Source: Chthoniobacteraceae bacterium
GTDB taxonomy: Bacteria; Verrucomicrobiota; Verrucomicrobiia; Chthoniobacterales; Chthoniobacteraceae
Direction of reading: 5' to 3'
Assembly: GCA_028293625.1 (NCBI GenBank)
Contig: JAQGOL010000018.1
Coordinates: 1-39,442, forward strand
DNA: 39,442 nucleotides
Within the stretch, counting starts at the first letter, position 1. The number at the start of each line of letters is the position of its first letter. Shown in pieces: positions 34,496-39,442 of the stretch. Under the pieces are notes generated by a model. It made no database searches. It was not told the origin of the DNA and was given only the letters and a program-made list of their open reading frames with translations. The translations under genes were made by a program, and so were the position numbers.

Positions 34496-35740
34496 TTATC
34501 CGGTGGGACTTAGTTTGAGCGTGCCGGGTAAAGGCGGCGGCTCAGCGCGATGTTCCCTCCCTGGCGATGGGGAGGAAGAACGCGAATCGAGCCTGAAACC
34601 ATGCGGCGTGTTGTCGACCAGACCCGTGCGCTTCTTACAGAGGTCAAGCGTTTGGCGCATCTTCGCTTTATTGACCGAGTAAAGCATGGCGGTTTCCTCT
34701 GTGATGATCCCGCGCTCGAAGTTCTGAATAATGTTCTGCTCGAAACTATGCCATCCCGAGGTGATGCCCGCTTCAATGGCATCGTGGATACTCCGGCTCT
34801 CGCCTTCGCCCAACTGGATGATCTCCCGTGTCCGCAAATTGCTTCCCATGATTTCGGTCAGCAGCTGGCGTCCGCCGCCGATCTTCGGGGCAAGCCGCTG
34901 GCTGATGATGAAGCGCAGAGTCGAAGCAAGCCGCTCGCGCACCTGGGCTTGTTCGCCTTGTTCAAACATGCCGATGATCCGGTGAATGGATTGTCCGGCA
35001 CTGATAGTGTGCAAGGTGGAGTAAACCACGTGGCCTGTCTCGGCCGCCGTCAGCGCGATTTCCATGGTCTCCCGATCCCGGATTTCGCCAACCAGAATCA
35101 CTTTGGGCGCCTGACGCAGCGCTGCCCGCAGCCCCATCGAGAACGAGGAATAATCCCGGCCCAACTCGCGCTGGCTGAAAGTGGCGCTCTTTTGCGGATG
35201 CATGAACTCGATGGGATCCTCCAGCGTGACCACATGCACCTTGGCGGTCTGATTCACTTCATTGAGCATCGCCGCCAGTGTCGTCGTCTTTCCCGAACCC
35301 GTGGCGCCCGTGCAGAAAATGATTCCATTCTTTTCCTTAATCATTTCTGAGAAAATCGGAGGCAATCCGAGATATTCGAGAGACGGGATCTCAGTGGAGA
35401 GTTTTCGCATGATGATGGCGTGTCGGCCATTTTGGCGAAATACATTCACCCGGAACCGGGCGATGGTTCCCAGAGCATAGCTGGTATCGCACGATCCGTT
35501 TTCCTTGAAGTCCTCTGCCAGCCGCTCGTTGTCACCAATGAGAATTGCTCCAAACTGCGCAGTGTTCTCCGGGCGAAGAACCGGGAGGAGTCCGGGAATA
35601 TTGACCGCGGTAAGTTCACCGTTGAGCTCGACCTGAGGCGGTTGGCCCACGACAAATACCAGATCGGACGTTCCGCGACCTCCAGTTTCGAGCATGGTCT
35701 CGAGCACCTTGTCGAAATACGCAGTAGGCAAAATATTCAT
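34496..35740 (-). CDS. pilT: Type IV pilus twitching motility ATPase (PilT/PilU)
   Basis: This 414-residue hexameric secretion-ATPase superfamily protein powers pilus retraction at the inner membrane. Motifs run in order: N-terminal SDLVFVVGQPPQVELNGEL, Walker A GATGSGKTTT (144-153), Asp box/TLEDPIEF (172-179), SFSMGLRAALRQAPKVILVG, Walker B region LVGEIRDRET (216-225) and the His box TAAETGHVVYSTLHT (231-245). The SQRLAPKIGGGRQLLTEIMG stretch is PilT-like. A C-terminal unstructured tail of about 45 residues (SSSPSPGREHRAEPPPLPG) is an addition. No pilin or assembly genes are nearby. PilT versus PilU cannot be settled here. An AAGGGA sequence 8 bases upstream of the ATG is a proper ribosome site. 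Confidence 0.9.
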   Translation of the reverse strand: MNILPTAYFDKVLETMLETGGRGTSDLVFVVGQPPQVELNGELTAVNIPGLLPVLRPENTAQFGAILIGDNERLAEDFKENGSCDTSYALGTIARFRVNVFRQNGRHAIIMRKLSTEIPSLEYLGLPPIFSEMIKEKNGIIFCTGATGSGKTTTLAAMLNEVNQTAKVHVVTLEDPIEFMHPQKSATFSQRELGRDYSSFSMGLRAALRQAPKVILVGEIRDRETMEIALTAAETGHVVYSTLHTISAGQSIHRIIGMFEQGEQAQVRERLASTLRFIISQRLAPKIGGGRQLLTEIMGSNLRTREIIQLGEGESRSIHDAIEAGITSGWHSFEQNIIQNFERGIITEETAMLYSVNKAKMRQTLDLCKKRTGLVDNTPHGFRLDSRSSSPSPGREHRAEPPPLPGTLKLSPTG

Positions 35741-35908
35741 GGATCGTTCCCTTTAAGCAACTAGTACGCCCGCTTTGGTCCGGGAGTAAAAAGCACGGGG
35801 TGAATGGGAGCCACAAATAACGGTTTTTTCACGAAAGACGACAGGTGTGTCTCGTTATTTCGTCCATGCTGCTTCTCCGAATGGACGTTTTGCAGGCCAA
35901 ATGGGGCA

Positions 35909-35920
35909 GTTTAGCTAAAC
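35909..35920. promoter_or_regulatory. 12-bp perfect palindrome upstream of pilT
   Basis: GTTTAGCTAAAC is a perfect palindrome in the 219-bp gap between the tRNA-Val 3' end and the pilT start. It could be an operator for pilT or a chance palindrome. No second copy was noticed in the window. Confidence 0.3.
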
Positions 35921-35959
35921 GCCATGATGGCGTGGCACAATCCGGACCGCTCAAACCGA

Positions 35960-36031
35960 TACGGCGGGAGGGGATCGAACCCCCGACCAATGCCGTGTAA
36001 AGACACCGCTCTACCGCTGAGCTACCGCCGC
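35960..36031 (-). tRNA. tRNA-Val (anticodon TAC)
   Basis: The reverse strand folds as a full cloverleaf. The acceptor stem is GCGGCGG with CCGCCGT (one G-T pair) and the D arm is GCTC/GAGC. The anticodon stem is GTGTC/GGCAT around loop TTTACAC, giving anticodon TAC. The variable loop is TGGTC and the T arm GGGGG-TTCGATC-CCCTC. The discriminator base is A and CCA is not encoded. It decodes GUA/GUG valine codons. Confidence 0.95.
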
Positions 36032-36058
36032 AAATCGGGTCGCAAATTAATCAGACCC

Positions 36059-36081
36059 AAAAAAAATGCAAGCCCCTTGCA
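36059..36081 (-). terminator. Intrinsic terminator of the C25 peptidase gene
   Basis: On the minus strand a perfect stem TGCAAG-GGC/GGG-CTTGCA is followed directly by eight T residues (the plus strand shows A8 at 36059-36066). It lies about 40 bp past the peptidase stop and separates it from the tRNA. This is the clearest rho-independent terminator in the window. Confidence 0.8.
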
Positions 36082-36118
36082 GCGGATTTTTTCCCTGCCT
36101 CAACCCGACGCCCTGAAG

Positions 36119-37510
36119 TTAGCGGGGGACCAGTAGTGTCGGATCTCCAAACAACATGAACTTCATTCCTTGGAAGAAGATACTCGCGGGATACCAGCCG
36201 GTATCCGGGACGATAGTAGCAAGATGTTCTTCCTCGTAGTAGTGTGAGATCGCCAGCGACCAGCAATCGCCCAGTCGAACCGGCTCGCCAGCAGCTGATT
36301 TGCCGCCAACCGCCCGTGCAAATCCTTCCATTAGAGTCATCCCGCACGGCTGGCTGCCCGTGTTGCATCCGATATAAGCAACGGCTCCGTTTTCGCCGCC
36401 GCGCAAAAGCTCCTTGCCCAACCCGGACGGGTTGTAGGCGCCGCTTTGATAAGGAGCGGGCGGCGGCGGCGGTTCGGAAAAGGTCTCCCCGGCGTCGGTT
36501 CCTTTGTGGCGGTTTCCCGTGGAATCGATGTAAGCCTCATACGGTGGAAGCGTTGCAAACCGCGCGGTTGAACAGCCGACAGACATCAGGATCGGCAAAC
36601 GATCCGTATTCGCGAGGTTTGCGATGTCCGCGGTGGAAAAGCAACGCTCCCATTGGCTGTCCGAGCCGTGACCTGCGTGGATAACCAGTCCTGCACCTTG
36701 ATTTAATAATGCGTTAAGGTGCGAAAAATCAGGCAAATCGGTCTTATCGTCGCGTTTTTGATCTGCATAATAACGCTTCTCGATTTCCCACGTTTTCCCC
36801 AGCGAAATTGCAGCTGAATCCATGGCTCCACGGCTGTCGACCCATCCGGCGACCGCGAAGAAAGCCGCGCGCCGGGCGCCTGCCTTGGAGTTCTCAATCA
36901 ATCCGGTTTCGTAGCGGATCGTCTTCGCGGCAACAAGCGCGGCCTGTCCGGGATTGCTGACAGGCCAGCGTCCAAGGGCGATATCCGGGCGGTAATCGAC
37001 GGCATCGAAGTTGACAGGATCGTGTTTGTTTTTCTCACCGCGCACTTCGCCGAAGTAATTGCCGTGAAACCCTTCTTTTTGCGCATTCCAGTCATCAAAA
37101 CTACCGTCGGCCTTGGCGAGATCGCTGTAATAAAGGTCCGAAGGATAAAAAGCGTAATCAAAGGCAGCGGGGGTGACCCGATCGAGCACCATATATCGGA
37201 CCGGCAGCACTTCCGCATCGCCAACCAGAAGCACGTAACTTGCATTCCGCTCCCGGCATCTGCTGTAAAGAAATCGCTTAAGCTTCTCGGGATCATCGCT
37301 CCCTTCGCTGCCGGCCAGCGCCGTTTCAAGCGAAATGAGAAAGGTCGGGAGCTGACGCTGTTTATGCTCGATATAAGGCGCGAGCGCCGCGTGAAAGCGC
37401 TCGGGCGCGATGACCAAAAACCCTTTTCCCGCAGGGCCGTCGGCAGCGCGGCTGATTGTCAGGCAGGAAAACAAATAAAGAACGAAAAAAATCGGGCGGC
37501 TACGAAACAT
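36119..37510 (-). CDS. Secreted peptidase family C25 (gingipain-like) protein
   Basis: The protein has 463 residues including a signal peptide (MFRSRPIFFVLYLFSCLTIS). The caspase-like C25 fold is supported by a catalytic His281 in IHAGHGSDSQW and Cys313 in ILMSVGCSTARF, spaced as in gingipains. Supporting strands are ASYVLLVGDAEVLPVRYMV, FYPSDLYYSDL, YRPDIALGRWPVSNPGQAA and VAYIGCNTGSQPCG. It would cleave proteins outside the cytoplasm after an unknown residue. Unlike Porphyromonas gingipains it has no long pro-domain, adhesin domains or type IX secretion C-terminus. A proline-rich loop (EPPPPPAPYQ) interrupts the region after the Cys. ATG at 37510 is chosen over an upstream frame start at 37552 because it begins the signal peptide. 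The leader reads CCCCTCCTCCC just before the ATG. Confidence 0.8.
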   Translation of the reverse strand: MFRSRPIFFVLYLFSCLTISRAADGPAGKGFLVIAPERFHAALAPYIEHKQRQLPTFLISLETALAGSEGSDDPEKLKRFLYSRCRERNASYVLLVGDAEVLPVRYMVLDRVTPAAFDYAFYPSDLYYSDLAKADGSFDDWNAQKEGFHGNYFGEVRGEKNKHDPVNFDAVDYRPDIALGRWPVSNPGQAALVAAKTIRYETGLIENSKAGARRAAFFAVAGWVDSRGAMDSAAISLGKTWEIEKRYYADQKRDDKTDLPDFSHLNALLNQGAGLVIHAGHGSDSQWERCFSTADIANLANTDRLPILMSVGCSTARFATLPPYEAYIDSTGNRHKGTDAGETFSEPPPPPAPYQSGAYNPSGLGKELLRGGENGAVAYIGCNTGSQPCGMTLMEGFARAVGGKSAAGEPVRLGDCWSLAISHYYEEEHLATIVPDTGWYPASIFFQGMKFMLFGDPTLLVPR

Positions 37511-37729
37511 GGGAGGAGGGGATTGCGCGGTGATGAAATCGCCGGATTTCACTTATGGAAGGAAACCTTGCAGGCAACCCGATGATTAGAATGAAAGTTC
37601 AGGACTCGGTCTGTTAATATCAGCAAGCTCTTGAGACGCGGCTGGTTTTGCTAGCTGACGCCCGGTGTCCGTTGCCGGATACAAGCGGATTGCTCCAACA
37701 CATTGGAAACACCCTCACCCTTTCTTTCA

Positions 37730-37772
37730 TAATCTTAATCGTAATCCTCAGCCTACAGAGAGATTAAGATTA
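37730..37772. repeat. AT-rich inverted repeat
   Basis: TAATCTTAATC at 37730-37740 is perfectly complementary to GATTAAGATTA at 37762-37772, with a 21-base spacer that itself starts with the related GTAATCC. Motifs of the ATTAAGATTA type recur in intergenic DNA of this bacterial group, from memory. The position, downstream of nothing obvious, gives no function. Confidence 0.5.
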
Positions 37773-37893
37773 CGAGTAACGCGAGTTGCCAGTTACGTAC
37801 ACTGAAGCCAGTGACTGCAGCATGGCAGGATGGACGACGCAATAAAAGATACCTTATAAGCAATATCGGTTACCTGCATTAGTCTGCTCATGC

Positions 37894-37995
37894 CATCCCG
37901 CAAGGATGAAAGCATGTAGCCGGTGGCCAAGCGAGGCACGAGCGCCGCCACCGGATTAACGCAATCAAAACACGGATGCACCCCGATAGAGGTGC
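37894..37995. repeat. Three-hairpin cluster, probable dispersed intergenic repeat
   Basis: Three consecutive inverted repeats occur within 102 bp: CATCC-CGCAA-GGATG (37894-37908), CCGGTGGC ... GCCACCGG (37920-37927 with 37947-37954) and GCACC ... GGTGC (37978-37982 with 37991-37995). Loop and linker sequences are short and the arrangement is compact. The set resembles a REP-like dispersed element of PVC genomes, which I recall but cannot check here. Confidence 0.5.
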
Positions 37996-38025
37996 CAGCA
38001 AAGCGAGTGTGCCAGGCTGGAATAA

Positions 38026-38638
38026 TTACAGTTCACGGTTCATGTCCGCAAATACCAGAGCGTGTGCATCGATGGCATAACCACTGGCACCGCTTCCCGA
38101 GGTGCGGGCGTTTTTCCAACCGGTTTCCGGTCGTGCCTCGTTCAACGCACCGTATAGGAGCACGGAGTTATTCATGGCCCCCGGGCGGAACGGGTTCCCC
38201 CAGCTCAAGCCAGGAACACCAACTATTTACCCCCTTATGATTCGTTCTATCCTTCCACCTTAACTCCGCAACCTGCGAAGCTGGTTGTAACGTGTCGGTT
38301 CAAGGATCAGAGTATTAAAACCGAATCCCTCGACGGCACAACGGTTTACCCCGCGAACACCGCCCCGACAATATTGCTTTCAGCGCGTACCTCATCATCA
38401 CCGACCACGCCGCGCGCCATGTCTGTGCGCTCCTCAGGCACGCCGGGCTTCAGGAGCGGTGCCTGATCCTCAAACGGCAGTCGCTTGCGTTTGATCGCGA
38501 TCTGCCCCCACGCAAACTCTTCTTTGCGCTGCATAGTTACTTTCGCTGCCGGCAGGCCGATCGTCGGGGCGTTTTTATCTCTCCGTTGAGATTGGTAAAG
38601 AATTCAAGCCGGTTTTGTAAGCGTCGGGATGTAACCAT
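38026..38638 (-). pseudogene. Frame-broken remnant of an unrecognised protein gene
   Basis: Three minus-strand pieces read like ordinary protein but sit in frames separated by stops. Piece one (38638 down) starts ATG and reads MVTSRRLQNRLEFFTNLNGE. Piece two (about 38606-38346) includes NAPTIGLPAAKVTMQRKEEF and LLKPGVPEERTDMARGVVGD, ending VFAG-stop. Piece three (about 38226-38026) includes SWGNPFRPGAMNNSVLLYGA and GASGYAIDAHALVFADMNRE, ending in TAA. Joining one to two needs a frameshift near 38570, giving a smooth NLNGEIK-NAPTIG reading. I do not recognise the family. It could instead be two short independent ORFs. Confidence 0.35.
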
Positions 38639-38861
38639 TTGACATGACCCTGGCAGTTTTTGGTTTGAGAGGATCAGAAGCATGCATCCCGTATTCCCCA
38701 TGTGCAGCGCTTTGAATGAAGCCAGCTCGATGCATGACTCTCCTAGCTGTATCGGTGAACTAACGGTATTGATTTCCAAAAGCCGCAGCACCTGTTCAAA
38801 CCGCCACATGGCAAATGTGACTGGCCACGCGTCTGATCTAAACAGCCGCGAGATTAGTGTG

Positions 38862-39092
38862 ATCCGACGCGCGGCCAATGCTAGCAGATGCGTGGCCGGT
38901 CCAATCCGACGCGCGGCCGATACCAGCAGACGCGTGGCCAGTCCGATCCGACACGTGGCCAATGCCAGCAGACACGTGGCTGGTCCGATCCGACACGTGG
39001 TAAATGCCAGCAGACGCGTGGCCAGTTCGATCCGACGCGTGGCGAATGTCAGCAGAGACGTGGCTGGTCCAATCCGGCGCGCGGCCATTGAC
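38862..39092. repeat. 42-bp tandem repeat, 5.5 copies, made of 21-bp half-units
   Basis: Copies begin at 38862, 38904, 38946, 38988 and 39030, with a final half copy at 39072. Each 42-bp unit starts ATCCGAC and contains two related 21-bp halves, both centred on a short palindrome followed by GGCC: GACGCGCGGCC, GACACGTGGCC or GACGCGTGGCC. A degenerate half-unit (38841-38861) and one inverted core (GGCCACGCGT, 38823-38832) precede the array. Because 42 is divisible by three, several frames stay open through it; none shows a convincing protein. Confidence 0.9.
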
Positions 39093-39139
39093 TCGGGTGG
39101 TGTGGCTATAGCCGATGTTTACGTAGACAAATGATCTAT

Positions 39140-39151
39140 TTGCCTAGGCAA
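39140..39151. promoter_or_regulatory. 12-bp palindrome between the tandem repeat and integrase promoter
   Basis: TTGCCTAGGCAA is a perfect palindrome 54 bp before the -35 box of the integrase promoter. It could be a protein-binding or recombination-core site, or chance. Confidence 0.3.
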
Positions 39152-39204
39152 CATGCCAAATGCACGGGCAGGAAAGGTTTTCCAGCGCGTCGTTCTCACC
39201 AGAT

Positions 39205-39233
39205 TTGACCTTCTGTTCATCTGAACATATATT
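39205..39233 (+). promoter_or_regulatory. Sigma-70-type promoter of the integrase gene
   Basis: TTGACC (39205-39210) and TATATT (39228-39233) are separated by exactly 17 bases. The -10 box ends only five bases before the ATG at 39239. The transcript would therefore be nearly or fully leaderless if that ATG is used, or the real start is one of the in-frame TTG codons downstream (39326, 39347). Confidence 0.75.
39214..39227. promoter_or_regulatory. Verrucomicrobial-type LexA operator
   Basis: TGTTCATCTGAACA is a perfect palindrome and matches TGTTC-N4-GAACA, the LexA motif described for Verrucomicrobia. It lies wholly between the -35 and -10 boxes of the integrase promoter, where bound repressor would block RNA polymerase. 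Scanning the window's plus strand for TGTTC by eye turned up no other match. Confidence 0.75.
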
Positions 39234-39238
39234 GCACC

Positions 39239-39442
39239 ATGAGGGAGAGTCCGGGAAATGAGAGCAGTAATCGCCACGATGATCCGCCCCCTGCCGGTTC
39301 CCTCCCGGAAACCGGCCACGCTCTTTTGCCCGCCAAAGCGGACGTTTTGCAGTCGCGCCGCCTCCTTGACCGGCTCCGCTGCGATGTCTGCCGCTACAAA
39401 CATTACAACCTTCGCACAGAGAAAACTGACGCTGGATGGGTA
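39239..39442 (+). CDS. Tyrosine recombinase, integron-integrase-like (N-terminal part, runs off the window)
   Basis: Only the first 68 codons are present. Residues about 36-68 match the N-terminal SAM-like domain of IntI/XerC-type recombinases: VLQSRRLLDRLRCDVCRYKH then YNLRTEKTDAGWV. This corresponds to the family pattern L-L-D-x-[LV]-R ... K-H-Y-S-x-R-T-E-x-x-Y-x-x-W-[VI]. The usual Tyr after T-E-x-T is Asp here. Such enzymes join attI and attC sites in integrons; the catalytic R-H-R-Y residues would lie outside the window. Residues 1-35 (RESPGNESSNRHDDPPPAGS and on) are a low-complexity extension absent from typical IntI, so translation may start at TTG 39326 or 39347. The gene is preceded by a promoter holding a LexA-type operator. 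Confidence 0.7.
   Translation, partial: MRESPGNESSNRHDDPPPAGSLPETGHALLPAKADVLQSRRLLDRLRCDVCRYKHYNLRTEKTDAGWV

Larger units (their letters stand above)
37511..38025. other. Non-coding stretch with hairpin elements
   Basis: There is no supported gene in this stretch. The only open frame of note (37981 to 37793, minus) runs through the hairpin cluster and is best read as a translation of a structured repeat. An AT-rich inverted repeat and a three-hairpin cluster are listed separately. Confidence 0.6.

Noticed and set aside
37793-37981. 62-codon minus-strand ORF over the hairpin cluster
   Set aside because: It translates through the inverted repeats; sequence of this kind recurs as spurious ORFs in repeat elements.
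38140-38146. GTTCAAC, matching the RYYYAAC half of an attC site in the suspected cassette zone
   Set aside because: No complementary GTTRRRY follows within attC distance, and no internal L boxes are visible.
38862-39092. CRISPR array
   Set aside because: Units are contiguous with no unique spacers, the 21-bp half-units are related to each other, and no cas genes are near.
38682-39134. Plus-strand 150-codon ORF across the tandem repeat, and its minus-strand counterpart
   Set aside because: A repeat length divisible by three keeps several frames open. The peptides lack any recognised family, and neither has a convincing start or leader.

Overview
The window most likely comes from a soil or freshwater Verrucomicrobiota genome. 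The phylum call rests on the gene content: a DUF1800/DUF1501 pair, an ECF sigma factor overlapping a FecR-LamG anti-sigma-like protein, large secreted beta-propeller dehydrogenases carrying c-type cytochrome domains, Tat-exported Gfo/Idh/MocA and sugar-isomerase proteins, and an esterase-gluconolactonase fusion. An exact TGTTC-N4-GAACA palindrome, the LexA operator described for Verrucomicrobia, lies in a promoter at the right edge. All calls are from sequence reading only.

Layout. 1-1406 has no confident gene. 1407-9322 carries a small monooxygenase-like protein, L-rhamnose mutarotase (rhaM), a convergent secreted heme dehydrogenase, a dctA-type dicarboxylate transporter, a PQQ-like propeller protein and an esterase-gluconolactonase fusion. 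9371-13018 is a leftward three-gene operon: a cupredoxin-PA14 protein, a sugar-dehydrogenase-like propeller and a glutathione peroxidase. phnA and a divergent MFS permease follow. 14933-17768 is a leftward housekeeping/envelope operon: BamD-like TPR protein, lptE, rsmI and a CoA-binding protein. 17911-25445 holds a DUF72 protein, a 1680-residue multidomain DUF1800 protein and its DUF1501 partner. 25763-30830 holds the sigma factor, FecR-LamG protein, a 50-codon exported ORF and a second heme dehydrogenase with a PKD domain. 30971-35740 holds a pseudopilin-tail-like protein, a Tat-exported isomerase/oxidoreductase pair, a zinc-ribbon coiled-coil protein and a PilT ATPase. A tRNA-Val(TAC) and a C25 (gingipain-type) peptidase follow.

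The last 1.9 kb changes character. It holds a hairpin cluster, frame-broken ORF remnants on the minus strand, a 5.5-copy 42-bp tandem repeat built of 21-bp half-units, and the first 68 codons of a tyrosine recombinase that looks like an integron integrase. Its promoter (TTGACC-17-TATATT) contains the perfect LexA-type palindrome between -35 and -10. This suggests a DNA-damage-controlled integrase beside a decayed or divergent recombination platform, and it is the most interesting part of the window.

How the genes work together. Much of the window serves extracellular or periplasmic carbohydrate handling: secreted sugar oxidation with heme and copper proteins, lactone or ester hydrolysis, rhamnose anomer conversion, sugar isomerase/oxidoreductase, and dicarboxylate and MFS uptake. 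It also includes a surface-protein export system (DUF1800/DUF1501, possibly sigma/FecR-controlled) and outer-membrane biogenesis.
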